42,041 nt of DNA, from the NCBI RefSeq assembly GCF_002632725.1, contig NZ_NJAI01000006.1:210572-252612 (forward strand), written 5' to 3'. The notes under the pieces are model-generated. The model was not told where the DNA came from. It made no database searches and saw only the letters and a list, made by a program, of their open reading frames with translations. A program made the position numbers and the translations under genes. Each line of letters begins with the position of its first letter. Position 1 is the stretch's first letter. This DNA comes from Xenorhabdus hominickii (GTDB lineage Bacteria > Pseudomonadota > Gammaproteobacteria > Enterobacterales > Enterobacteriaceae). Positions 20,046 to 29,603 of the stretch are shown here, piece after piece.

Positions 20046-20838
20046 TTATGAATTCAATAATGCTCCCCTGATTGACGGTATTATTTTAGTAACACAGGCC
20101 ATTCGCCCGGATTTTCCTCAAACTTCGGTGGCTGAACAGTTATCGGGTTTGGTTGAAGAAGCCCGGCAGAAACTTTCTTCTATTACTGATCCAAAAATAA
20201 AATTGCAGTCATTATTGACGCTTTTTTATCGGGAATGGAAATTTGGCGGGGCGAATGGAGTGTATTGTTTATCTGATACCCTGTGGTTGGATAGTGTACT
20301 GCGGACACGGCAAGGTGCGCCAGTGGCACTGGGGACAATATTTATACACATTGCTCAGGCGCTGGCTTTGTCAGTACAGCCTGTGATATTCCCCACCCAA
20401 TTGATCTTGCGGATGGATTTGGCTGAAGAACCGACATGGTTTATTAATCCCATGAATGGCGATTCTCTTAATGAACACACACTTGATGTCTGGTTGAAAG
20501 GCAACATTGGCCCTACAGTTCATCTGGAAAAAAAAGATTTACAGGAAGCGGACAATGTCAGTCTTGTCCGCAAAGTCACCGATACCATTAAAGTTTCCCT
20601 GATGGAAGAGAAAAAGATGGAATTGGCGCTTAAAGCCAGCGAAATTGTGCTGATGTTTGATCCGGATGACCCATATGAAATCCGCGATAGAGGGCTGATT
20701 TATGCACAACTCGATTGTAGTCACATTGCTGTCTCGGATTTGAGTTATTTTGTGGAGCACTGCCCTGAAGATCCTATCTCAGAGATGATAAAAATGCAGA
20801 TTAACTCCATTGAGCAGAGATCGATCGTTCTTCATTGA
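20029..20838 (+). CDS. sirB1: SirB1 family protein (transglutaminase-like/TPR)
   Basis: 269 residues, matching YchA/SirB1. The N-terminal half has the transglutaminase-like core of the family: LTLFYREWKFGGANGVYCLS, then TLWLDSVLRTRQGAPVALGT and a later LRMDLAEEPTWFINPMNG. The C-terminal part (about 175-260) is TPR-like helical (ALKASEIVLMFDPDDPYEIR, DRGLIYAQLDC). The biochemical function is unknown; the name comes from a Salmonella invasion-gene screen. In E. coli sirB2 (ychQ) sits between prmC and sirB1, but here the start is inside the prmC end and sirB2 is absent. Confidence 0.9.
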   Translation: MKPIVNYEFNNAPLIDGIILVTQAIRPDFPQTSVAEQLSGLVEEARQKLSSITDPKIKLQSLLTLFYREWKFGGANGVYCLSDTLWLDSVLRTRQGAPVALGTIFIHIAQALALSVQPVIFPTQLILRMDLAEEPTWFINPMNGDSLNEHTLDVWLKGNIGPTVHLEKKDLQEADNVSLVRKVTDTIKVSLMEEKKMELALKASEIVLMFDPDDPYEIRDRGLIYAQLDCSHIAVSDLSYFVEHCPEDPISEMIKMQINSIEQRSIVLH

Positions 20839-20916
20839 GCAGCATCATAAGAATAAGACGAAACTTCTCGGCTCCCATTTATTTTTTATGGATACAGCAA
20901 ATTTATTTGCCCTTAA

Positions 20917-21786
<870 letters not shown>

Positions 21787-21815
21787 TCACATAATCGGTT
21801 GAGTTTTTTTATGGG

Positions 21816-21844
21816 GCGATTACAGGTCGATAACCTGTAATCGC
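21816..21844 (+). terminator. Rho-independent terminator after kdsA
   Basis: GCGATTACAGGT / ACCTGTAATCGC stem with a short loop, then TTATTTTG, 30 bases past the stop. Confidence 0.75.
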
Positions 21845-21944
21845 TTATTTTGATATGGTTTGATAAAAGTAATATATTAATAGTGGGTTGATAATAGGGG
21901 CAGCAGAATATTTTTTTCATCAGTTAAAAGAAGTATTACATGCT

Positions 21945-22174
21945 GAAAAATTAACTTATCTTATTTATCGATTGTAGTATCTTCAAAGTGAAATGATTTA
22001 TAATTATTTTTATTTCATTGGAGAGATTTCCATAATTATCGTGGAAAGTAAAATGTGGGGTATGATTAGGTTGAACATCCCAGAAATTTCTATTAGGTGG
22101 TGATTGGAAGTACAGTCTACTGATGCTAATAGCATCTACGCGAGGTGTCGTTGTTATCTGCGCTTCTGGAGTGG
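21945..22174. repeat. Diverged repeat, copy left of dauA
   Basis: Its two ends match 24272-24418. The left end has AAAAATTAACTTATCTTATT ... GTATCTTCAAAGTGAAAT. The right end has CTAATAGCATCTACGCGAGG, then TGTCGTTGTTATCTGCGCTT. This copy carries about 80 extra AT-rich bases in the middle and is much decayed. Both copies are in the same orientation. Confidence 0.45.
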
Positions 22175-22409
22175 AACTAATTTAAAAAACATGGTTTATG
22201 ATAAATCCAATTGTTGTTTTCATGAAATTATTAATAATTAAATTTACTTAAAGTTATTATTTTTTATTTTTATCTTAATTAGTCCGTCATTAATTACTTT
22301 GTTATGATTATGTTAGATAAAAATGCTTTGGTAAATATTAAGACTGGCAATGTCTATCTTTAGTCAGAGTATTTTATATATTATATGTTTGGCATTATAT
22401 CTTTTATTT

Positions 22410-22442
22410 TTCAAGTTGCAGCTTTATAAGCTGCAACTTGAA
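22410..22442. repeat. Perfect palindrome TTCAAGTTGCAG type
   Basis: TTCAAGTTGCAGCTT and AAGCTGCAACTTGAA are perfectly complementary around TAT. There is no T-run on either side, so it is not a typical terminator. The arm matches the ends of the interspersed repeat at 25019-25128 (TTTCAAGATGCAG ... GCAACTTGAA), so this is probably a minimal, internally deleted copy. It lies beyond the dauA stop and could still protect the transcript end. Confidence 0.55.
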
Positions 22443-22485
22443 ATTCATTGAGAGTAGCCGGAATGGTAACCTGCTGAATAGTAGA

Positions 22486-24180
22486 TCAATCCACTCCTGT
22501 TTCCTTCAGTGCACCGGGTAATGTGGCATGAAAACTCAATTGCCCTTCAATGGGCGCTATTTTGGCTCGTGCTAATGTTTTCAAAGGTTGGAAAGGGATA
22601 TCACACACGACAATATGTTTTTCCTCTCCTGCCTCTTTAACAAAATTCTGGAAGGCGTTCAGACCACCCGCATCCAGAACTGGCACAGCATCCCATTGCA
22701 TGATGATGGTTTTATAATCGGTCCCTTTCTCTTTCAATTCCGCAAAAATACGCTCTGCGGCAGCAAAGAACAGAGGGCCATTAATCCGAACAACCAGCAA
22801 ACCTTTGTTGCTATTTGTTAACGAAGAGGTGCTGATCCGCGTCATATTGGCAATTTTGCGCATAAACAGGAGGGACGCCAGAACAATCCCAATCGTGATT
22901 GCTATCACCATATCAAACAGGACCGTCAATGATAGGCACAGCAGCATGACGATGATATCGTCTTTAGGAGCATGGCGAATTAAATCCACGACCTTATGTG
23001 CCTCACTCATATTCCATGCCACAATCAGCAAAATAGCTGACATCGCTGCAAGTGGCAGATAAGAAAGCATCGGTGCGAGAACCAGAAGCGTCAATAATAC
23101 CAGCAAAGCGTGAACGACTGCGGCGATCGGTGAGGTTGCTCCAGCCCGAACATTGGCGGTTGAACGAGCTATTGCCGCAGTTGCGGTGATCCCACCAAAG
23201 AAAGGCGCAATAATATTACCCATTCCCTGACCAAGCAGCTCACTGTTGGAATGATGTTTTTTTCCCGTCATACCATCCAGAATAACCGCACATAACAGGG
23301 ACTCAATGGCTCCCAACATTGCCATAGAAAACGCAGCGGGCAGTAGTGCCGATACCGTATTCCAGCTCATGTTAAAAGAATGGGCATCAGGCAAATGCCA
23401 CGGCAGAACAAATTGGGGAAGGATCGGCGGAATACCCTGACCTTGTGTACCATCGGCCAATGTATAACTAAATGACGAACCTATCGTTGCCACATCATGG
23501 CCCAGTAGATGCATGATACCCATGATGCTGGTGCCCGCAATCAAAGCTGGTAAGTGACCCGGTAACTTTACCCTCATTTTTGGCCAGAAAATCAACACTA
23601 ACAGCGTTGTCAAACCGATGAGCGTATCGCTCAACTGTAGAGAAGGCATTGCTTGAAAAAGCGCAATCACTTTATCAATATAATTTTCCGACACGTGATT
23701 CAGCGTCAGACCAAAGAAATTTTGCACCTGCATCGTGGCGATAGTGATCGCAATACCAGAAGTAAATCCCAGAGTGACTGACAGGGGAATATATTCAATC
23801 AGTCGGCCTAATCGTGCTAACCCCATAACGAGCAAAATAATACCCGACATAAGTGTCGCGATCAGTAGACCACTTAAGCCAAATTGCTGGGAAACAGGGT
23901 AGAGAATCACCACAAAAGCAGCAGTTGGCCCCGAAACGCTGTAGCGTGATCCTCCGGTGATAGCAATCACAATGCCTGCGATCGCAGCTGTATATAATCC
24001 ATACTGTGGGGCAACACCACTTCCTATTGCCAGTGCCATGGCCAGTGGGATAGCGATAATCCCCACAGTAATTCCCGCAATTATGTCTTTGATTAAACGG
24101 GAAAAAGAGTAAGACTCATTCCAACAGGCGTCAATAAACGCACTAAATGGACGTATTCCCTTAATTTTATGAGTATTCAT
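22486..24180 (-). CDS. dauA: SulP-family C4-dicarboxylate transporter DauA
   Basis: 564 residues from ATG 24180 ([20 protein letters not shown]); a TTG at 24195 is in frame but unconserved. No clear ribosome-binding site is seen. The SLC26/SulP membrane domain begins [20 protein letters not shown], with [15 protein letters not shown] and [20 protein letters not shown], in about 12-14 helices. A C-terminal STAS domain follows (about 440-555, [20 protein letters not shown]). E. coli DauA takes up succinate at acidic pH, and the sequence here is very close to it. In E. coli dauA lies between ychH and prs; here it is downstream of kdsA between two diverged repeats, so it has moved. Confidence 0.93.
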   Translation of the reverse strand: MNTHKIKGIRPFSAFIDACWNESYSFSRLIKDIIAGITVGIIAIPLAMALAIGSGVAPQYGLYTAAIAGIVIAITGGSRYSVSGPTAAFVVILYPVSQQFGLSGLLIATLMSGIILLVMGLARLGRLIEYIPLSVTLGFTSGIAITIATMQVQNFFGLTLNHVSENYIDKVIALFQAMPSLQLSDTLIGLTTLLVLIFWPKMRVKLPGHLPALIAGTSIMGIMHLLGHDVATIGSSFSYTLADGTQGQGIPPILPQFVLPWHLPDAHSFNMSWNTVSALLPAAFSMAMLGAIESLLCAVILDGMTGKKHHSNSELLGQGMGNIIAPFFGGITATAAIARSTANVRAGATSPIAAVVHALLVLLTLLVLAPMLSYLPLAAMSAILLIVAWNMSEAHKVVDLIRHAPKDDIIVMLLCLSLTVLFDMVIAITIGIVLASLLFMRKIANMTRISTSSLTNSNKGLLVVRINGPLFFAAAERIFAELKEKGTDYKTIIMQWDAVPVLDAGGLNAFQNFVKEAGEEKHIVVCDIPFQPLKTLARAKIAPIEGQLSFHATLPGALKETGVD

Positions 24181-24271
24181 TGTAATAGAAACCAAAAGTA
24201 AGACATTGATGATAGTCTGAAAAAGTGATACTAGAATATCGCTTTTACCAGACCAGAAAGGTGTTGCATGT

Positions 24272-24418
24272 CAAAAAGTTAACTACGTTACTTATTGTTC
24301 GGGCATCTTCCAGATGAAATTGCTCAAAAGTATCTATGATGAGTCGTATTTCATCAGAGCAATTCCCATACTAATGGCATCCACGTGTGATGTGGTTTGT
24401 ATCTGTGCTTCAGAGGAA
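24272..24418. repeat. Diverged repeat, copy right of dauA
   Basis: Shares AAAAGTTAACTACGTTACTT, CATCTTCCAGATGAAATTGC and CTAATGGCATCCACGTGTGA, then GTATCTGTGCTTC, with 21945-22174, with scattered substitutions. Less decayed than the left copy. The frame from ATG 24314 stays open across this copy. Confidence 0.45.
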
Positions 24419-24473
24419 AACGGTATATGTCATAGCTTGGGAACAACCACTTTTCATAGGTTCTATATCCAAT

Positions 24474-24512
24474 AGATTTCGAGTTGCCGCACGACGGCAA
24501 GAGAACAAATCC
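24474..24512. repeat. Partial interspersed palindromic repeat
   Basis: ATAGATTTCGAGTTGCCGCA, then CGACGGCAAGAGAACAAATC, corresponds to the left end of the longer copy at 25019 (ATGGATTTCAAGATGCAGAA, CGACGGTAAGGGAACGAATT). The right half is missing. Confidence 0.5.
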
Positions 24513-25018
24513 CCAAATAAACCAAAAATAAAGATTTTCAGCTTTCGTGTAGTGAGTAAATTTACGGAAGCCGGTATTGCTCCTATTATTATCATCCACA
24601 GTATTCCATATTTTGACCTCCTTTACGTCGTACTCAGTTTGAGGAGTGGTGTAATTTATCTGAGACCCATGGTAATTGGTAGTATAATGAGATACTCGGT
24701 CAACAATATTTGTTACATATTTAGAAACTATTTATATATCGGCGGCGATATTTTCGCCTAAAAAATTCAGTAGTTCAATTCCTTCCTGTTGGCGATTATT
24801 TGTCATTTTAAAATTCATTTGGTCTTTTTTAATTTTTAAATAAAAAATGGAAATGCTGTAATTGTTTTTTAAAACAGCCGGTCAGTCTAATTAAACTCAG
24901 TTCGGATTTTGTTATTTGTTTAATGAACAATATTTATCTATAAAATCTATTGTGTTAAGGCTATTTTTTCGTGAAGAATAAGCATTACACATATACCCAA
25001 CATACTCACATAAACACA

Positions 25019-25128
25019 ATGGATTTCAAGATGCAGAACGACGGTAAGGGAACGAATTCCAGTAGCATAGCTAACTATGTGACTTGGGTAAGAGAGTAGC
25101 CGACAAAGCAGCAACTTGAAAGACGACG
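25019..25128. repeat. Interspersed palindromic repeat, full copy
   Basis: About 110 bases whose ends are inverted (TTTCAAGATGCAG and GCAGCAACTTGAAA) and whose interior reads CGACGGTAAGGGAACGAATT, then GTAGCATAGCTAACTATGTG. Elements of this type (TTCAAGTTGCAG ... GGCAAGGGAACGAATCCCC) are, from memory, frequent between genes in Xenorhabdus and Photorhabdus and resemble ERIC-like mobile repeats. It ends immediately before the permease pseudogene. Confidence 0.55.
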
Positions 25129-25156
25129 TATAGACGTGTATATAAAGGAAAACGCC

Positions 25157-26133
25157 TTGAACAGCATCCCGGTTCTTCGAGACAAGTTCGAACACCACCA
25201 AGTCATCATTTATTTCGCTGCCGTAGTGGCTGCGGCTATCATCTCGCTCTCGATTTCTGGCACCTCTGACCTTAAAGACGCGATCAATCCAGCACTGGCG
25301 TTGATGCTCTTTGTCACCTTTTTACAGGTGCCGCTTGCCGATCTGGGACAGGCCTTCACGCGCATACGTTTTCTTGGCGTACTGCTTGGCACTAATTTTC
25401 TGGTAGTGCCGTTACTGTTGGTTGTCCTGATTCAGTTACTGCCTCCCGACCCCTATGCTTAGACTCGGCGTCCTGTTCGTATTGTTGACACCTTGCATTG
25501 ACTATGTGGTCACATTTTCGCACTTAGGACGTGCTGATGCCGCCTGCTGCTGGCAGCCACTCCGGCGCTTTTCATTGCTCAAATGCTGCTGTTGCCTGCC
25601 TATCTCGGCGTGTTTTTGGGGAGTGCGGCGGCCGATCTTGTTCATCTGGTCCCGTTCGTTCATGCGTTCGTATGGTTGATTGCCATACCGCTTACTCTGG
25701 CTGCAATGATGCAGATTTGGGCTGCTCGTAGCGATATCGGCCAGCGTATCGCCACCGGCCTTGGCCTGCTCTGCCAGTGCCCGCGACGGCCCTGGTTCTG
25801 TTTATCGTTGTGGCTGCTGTAGTGCCTCAGCTCGGAGCTGCAAGCGAGGACGCCTTGCGTGTAGTTCCGCTGTATGTAGCTTTTGCAGTGACCGCTCCGC
25901 TTCTTGTCTGGATGGTTTCTCGTCTGTTCCGCCTTGATGCAGCGGCTGGTCGAGCGGTGGTATTCAGCGCGGGAACGCGCAATTCCCTGGTAGTGCTTCC
26001 GTTAGCCTTGGCAGTGCCCGGAGCCATTCCCGTGCTGCCGGCCATCATCGTGACGCAAACGCTAGTCGAGCTGATCAGCGAATTGGTTTACATACGCCTG
26101 ATACCGAAGCTCGGCCAAGACAGTAAATTATGA
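25157..26133 (+). pseudogene. Arsenite/bile-acid-symporter-type permease pseudogene
   Basis: TTG 25157 with AAGGA upstream starts MNSIPVLRDKFEHHQVIIYF. One membrane protein of about 325 residues can be rebuilt across three frames: the N-terminal part to about 25460 (..LLPPDPYA), then LRLGVLFVLLTPCIDYVVTF and SHLGRADA, next LLPAYLGVFLGSAAADLVHL to about 25770, and finally PATALVLFIVVAAVVPQLGA to the end at 26133. The frame changes near 25458, 25543 and 25770 each look like a one-base loss or gain. The TPCIDYVV motif and about ten helices point to the arsenic-resistance/bile-acid:sodium symporter superfamily. The GC content is clearly higher than that of the flanks, suggesting acquisition from elsewhere. 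Confidence 0.7.
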
Positions 26134-26414
26134 CGAAGAAATTCTGATTATCCATACTTGCAGGATGTTCAGAGTGACATAATAGGCGTGCTGGAAACTA
26201 GATTGGTCATTCCATTATTCCCGAAATCAAATTTTAATGGACAGGTTTCGACTCGATTATGTCCTACACTCATTATTGATGGTAAGGAGTGCTTGGTTAT
26301 GATTCATGAAATGGCGAACATCAGGCTCTCTATGTTAGGAAGTGAGGTAACAATGTTATCTCACATCGGAAACTGATTAAAAATGCAATGGATTTTCTGT
26401 TTGATGGGTTTTGA
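26131..26414 (+). pseudogene. ccdB: CcdB-like toxin remnant, frameshifted, no antitoxin
   Basis: The frame around 26146 reads YPYLQDVQSDIIGVLETRLV, then IPLFPKSNFNGQVSTRLCPT, LIIDGKECLVMIHEMANI and GSEVTMLSH. This follows CcdB ([33 protein letters not shown]). After LSH a frameshift (two extra bases near 26365) separates the conserved C-terminus RKLIKNAMDFLFDGF, which ends at TGA 26412-26414. That region holds the gyrase-poisoning end of CcdB. The first few residues (MQF-VY-N type) are missing and no ccdA precedes it; the permease pseudogene abuts directly. Confidence 0.7.
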
Positions 26415-26573
26415 TTGAATATAATTGCCTGAGAAAAAGCAGTGTGGATTTAGGCGAATACCCATAATTTTATAACAGTATAACTAAGCTGATAATTATT
26501 TTAGAATCGGAAGATATGCTCAGTAATTTTTCCTACTGGTGTCACATAATTAAATGAATAAGGCAGCAGTCTT

Positions 26574-26978
26574 ATGAAAGCATTTCAAAGTAACGCAGTT
26601 CACTCGGTATTTAATCATTATCCTGAACGATATAAAAAACTGCTACTGACGCTAAGAGCGTTAATATTTGACGTTGCATCAAAGACGGAAGGGGTAGGCT
26701 CAATGACTGAAACCTTGAAATGGGGGCAACCTAGTTATCTTACTCTTGAAACTGGATCGGGAACAACAATCCGATTGGATCGTTTCGGTGACTCGCATGT
26801 GGCTATTTTTTTTCACTGTCAGACCACATTGGTTGATACGTTCAGGACACTTTTTCCCGAACTGAATTATTCAAAAAATAGAGCAATAGTTTTGGATCCA
26901 AAAGCCGATTTGCCAACAGATGAGTTGAGTATATGTATTGAAATGTCACTCACTTATAAGTTGAGGAAAAAAAGATAA
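26574..26978 (+). CDS. DUF1801 domain protein
   Basis: 134 residues from ATG 26574 (GCAGCAGTCTT upstream, weak ribosome-binding site). Family features: YPERYKKLLLTLRALIFDVA near 16-35, ETLKWGQPSYLTLETGSGTT near 46-65, and a centre with HVAIFFHCQTTLVDTFRTLF. The C-terminus is basic (SLTYKLRKKR). DUF1801 proteins (YdhG-like, related to YdeI) are small cytoplasmic proteins without an established biochemical role. It stands alone between pseudogenes and a membrane protein and appears intact. Confidence 0.8.
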   Translation: MKAFQSNAVHSVFNHYPERYKKLLLTLRALIFDVASKTEGVGSMTETLKWGQPSYLTLETGSGTTIRLDRFGDSHVAIFFHCQTTLVDTFRTLFPELNYSKNRAIVLDPKADLPTDELSICIEMSLTYKLRKKR

Positions 26979-27365
26979 AGACTTCATTCAGAAAACAGAT
27001 ATTGACGATAAAAATATGTACCTCCACAATGTCCCTCAGGCAGGAGACCCAATTTCAAGGCATGGGATGCGATCTGTTTGATAAATATGAATACCATAAG
27101 TTGCCTATGAAGTGATTTTTACTTTATATAGCTAACTAATCATGGGTAAAAATAAACCAATTTAAGTATGGTAGTTCATGAAGCTAATCCTGCCTGCTAA
27201 TGCCAACGAATTTTTAATACTTAACCTGAATTCTGGTTAAACCGTCACTAAGATATCCATTTCTAAACGGGTAATATTCAATGATGGTTTATTCTTTTTG
27301 AGGCAATAAAAGACAAAAAATCGGAATAGGATGCTATTATTTTTTGCCGTTATTCTATATTATTT
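26979..27365. other. Intergenic region, nothing recognised
   Basis: AT-rich with dense stops. A small inverted repeat TTAACCTGAATTCTGGTTAA lies near 27220. No gene, RNA or mobile-element remnant can be supported. Confidence 0.4.
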
Positions 27366-27800
27366 GTGATAGATAACTTAATGAATGAGCTATTTTATAA
27401 AGTAGAGTGGTTATATCAAAATAATATGGATTTTATGAAAAATAATTTTTTTGTTTTTTTTGTATTTGAAGGGCTATCAATAATCACCATGATTATAATA
27501 TCTTTCATAATGATTTATGAATCAGGAATGCCGGAACATTTTTTTAACAGTTGGCTTTTTTTAGGCATTTTGATAGTTTTCTTTTATTTTTTTATCTTTG
27601 GATTAATTATGTTTGTGCTCTATATAATCACCAAAGATAAAAGAAATTTTTTTCTGATTGCGAACATATTGAATTTAGGGATAGTTCTTTATAATGTAAT
27701 GATTGGGTTTGATTTCATATCCTCCTTATCTTTAATCATCCCGCTAACGGCTATACAAATCATAGGGTATTTGATTTTATTGCGTTTAAATCTTACGTGA
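27366..27800 (+). CDS. Hypothetical membrane protein, four helices
   Basis: 144 residues from GTG 27366; ATG 27381 is an equally possible start, and neither has a good ribosome-binding site. The sequence is highly Phe/Ile-rich with about four hydrophobic segments (near 28-48, 63-88, 95-112 and 118-140) separated by a charged loop ITKDKRN. No family is recognised. Base composition is very AT-rich, unlike the permease remnant to the left and the biosynthetic operon to the right. Confidence 0.5.
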   Translation: MIDNLMNELFYKVEWLYQNNMDFMKNNFFVFFVFEGLSIITMIIISFIMIYESGMPEHFFNSWLFLGILIVFFYFFIFGLIMFVLYIITKDKRNFFLIANILNLGIVLYNVMIGFDFISSLSLIIPLTAIQIIGYLILLRLNLT

Positions 27801-28339
27801 GTTAACTAATCTGTGGCAAAAATATAAAATAGGTTAGTGTAGATCAGATTGGGTGAGGATGTTTTCAGCAACTTCTTCCCCACTCTTCCGGTAAAGCTCT
27901 CGCCTTTCTCTGATCACTCTCTGGTATTCAGGCTATTGGTTCTCAATTTCTTTCGTGCTTTTAAAACGGACACCGTTAGTCAAGAGATAGCCATAAAGCT
28001 ATCGTTATTTCAGATTGCCTGAACTGGGCGGTGATCCATCATATTGCAGATCTGCTGCTATTCTTTATCAGCCGCCGGTCCACCCGCCAGCTTTAATGTG
28101 TTTCCCTAAATTACCCTGTCCGCCGTAAAGCCCCATCCTTCAACGGCTGTCGCAATAACAGAACTTCCATGTACCAACATGTTTCCTATTGCATTCGTGA
28201 TTTAAATAACATATTTATAACATATATTGTGATCTTAATAACATGTTAATAACATTGAGCGAGTTAGCCCCTTGACCTGCTAAAACAATAATCCCAATAC
28301 TTACATATCAACCCCAAATCCCAATGTAGTGAGGACACC
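27801..28339. other. Decayed region and promoter of the biosynthetic operon
   Basis: 27840-28180 reads like decayed coding sequence on the minus strand: TNGVRFKSTKEIENQ, a stop, then PEYQRVIRERRELYRKSGEE and VAENILTQSDLH; further right VIATAVEGWGFTADRVI, a stop, and TLKLAGGPADKE. No family is assignable. 28200-28258 is AT-rich with repeated (A/T)ATAACAT units. A possible promoter is TTGACC at 28271 with AATACT 18 bases later. GTGAGGACACC precedes the TTG start of the exporter. Confidence 0.45.
28203..28258. promoter_or_regulatory. Iterated ATAACAT motifs upstream of the operon
   Basis: AAATAACAT, TATAACAT, TAATAACATG and TAATAACATT occur within 56 bases. The last two form part of a near-palindrome AATAACATGTTAATAACATT. 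Tandem spaced motifs directly upstream of a promoter suggest a cooperative regulator-binding site or an H-NS-type AT-rich site. This is inference from pattern only. Confidence 0.4.
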
Positions 28340-29563
28340 TTGGCAGCAATAAATCCTCCTGAGCCTAAATTTAGTTTCGGCTCCTATGTCCGCTTGTTGT
28401 CTTTTCCCGGACACGCATTGCTCTCGTTGTCCGGCATGGTCATTCGATTTCCGGTAGCCATGCGCTCCATTTGCTGCTTAATGCTGATTTCCGCAGTCAC
28501 CCATTCGTTGTCCACCGCGGGGACTGTCGCTGGGGCATTGATGATAGCTCAGGGAGTAGCCAGTCCGGTATTGGGTAGGCTTGCCGACCGATTCAGCCAG
28601 CGAAATGTGTTACTCGTCTCCTGTTGCTGCCACTGCCTTGCAATTACCGCACTCCTTGCCTCGGTGCTACTGAATTTACCTCTATGGATGATATTAGCCT
28701 CTGCTATCTGCGCTGGTTGTTCGGCTGTTCCGGTTGATGGATTTATTCGTACCCGGTGGGCTGCCATGATTGCCGATGACGCCCTGAGAACTGCATATGC
28801 TCTGGAAACAGTGATCGATGAAGTTATTTTCCTATTGGGACCATTAATAGCCATCGTTCTCTCCACGACATTCCATCCCGCTGTCGGTCTGGTTTTCTGC
28901 GCAGTGCTCACACTTAGTGGTTCTGTAGCCCTTGTGCTACATCGGCAATCTGAGCCTGTTACAGTGCAAAAGAGAGACGACAAATATGAAAGCAGAGCCA
29001 TTAGCATGCCATGGGTACGTATGTTAATGATTTCCTATGCCGCAGTGGGCATATTTCTTGGCTCGGTCGATGTGATGATGATCGCCTTTTCTCAGGCACA
29101 ACAGACTCCGGCGCTCGCAGGGGTACTATTGTCAATCTGTGCCGTGGGTAGTCTCGTTGGTGGCCTCTGTTACGGTGCGATGAACTGGTCTCTGCAACCA
29201 TCCTGGTTGCTGTTGTTTACGTCGGCCGCGCTATGCGCGGGCACCATTCCTCTTGCGCTCACCACTACCTCAGTAGTTATGGGGATCAGCGTTTTTATTG
29301 CGGGTATCTCGGTGGCTCCTGTATTAATTTCCAGCAGCACTCTCTTGGGATCGTTGACTCCCAAAGGTGCCCTATCAGAGGGTTTTGCCTGGCTTTCCAG
29401 CGCTGGATGGCTTGGTTTTTCCGTGGGGGTATCGGTAGGGGGGAAACTTTCTGATCTGGGTGGTTTTAGCCAAGCTGCCTGGATGGCTGTTGGCGGTGGA
29501 GCCATCGCCTTGTTAGCCAGCGTTATCGGTCGGACTTATCTTCACAAGAGGTTAATTCCATGA
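28340..29563 (+). CDS. MFS exporter of the biosynthetic operon
   Basis: 407 residues from TTG 28340, with GTGAGGACACC upstream. The family-like N-terminus (SYVRLLSFPGHALLSLSGMV, IRFPVAM) supports this start over ATG 28438. Twelve hydrophobic segments. Between helices 2 and 3 lies MFS motif A in the form GRLADRFSQRNVLLV, and the second half repeats the pattern with a weaker loop. It resembles drug/metabolite efflux MFS proteins in the inner membrane. As first gene of a tightly packed operon of CoA and PLP enzymes, it likely exports the product and may give self-protection. Confidence 0.85.
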   Translation: MAAINPPEPKFSFGSYVRLLSFPGHALLSLSGMVIRFPVAMRSICCLMLISAVTHSLSTAGTVAGALMIAQGVASPVLGRLADRFSQRNVLLVSCCCHCLAITALLASVLLNLPLWMILASAICAGCSAVPVDGFIRTRWAAMIADDALRTAYALETVIDEVIFLLGPLIAIVLSTTFHPAVGLVFCAVLTLSGSVALVLHRQSEPVTVQKRDDKYESRAISMPWVRMLMISYAAVGIFLGSVDVMMIAFSQAQQTPALAGVLLSICAVGSLVGGLCYGAMNWSLQPSWLLLFTSAALCAGTIPLALTTTSVVMGISVFIAGISVAPVLISSSTLLGSLTPKGALSEGFAWLSSAGWLGFSVGVSVGGKLSDLGGFSQAAWMAVGGGAIALLASVIGRTYLHKRLIP

Positions 29564-29603
29564 GATTTATCCCTATCTTACTGAAACAAGAGAGGCAGCA
29601 ATT

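Larger units (their letters stand above)
21787..22485. other. Intergenic region with terminator and diverged repeat
   Basis: Contains the kdsA terminator (21816-21844), the larger copy of a diverged repeat (21945-22174) whose relative lies beyond dauA at 24272-24418, and a perfect 33-base palindrome (22410-22442). The rest is strongly AT-rich and has no gene I can support. Confidence 0.5.
24181..25156. other. Intergenic region rich in repeat remnants
   Basis: Contains the dauA upstream sequence, the second copy of a diverged repeat (24272-24418), a short half of the interspersed palindromic repeat (24474-24512) and a full copy (25019-25128). The remainder is AT-rich. A 53-codon frame at 24314-24475 (MKLLKSIYDESYFIRAI...) falls in the repeat and is discussed as a finding. 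Confidence 0.5.

Noticed and set aside
22410..25128. CRISPR array
   Set aside because: The repeats are few, unevenly spaced and not separated by uniform spacers; they are interspersed palindromic elements.
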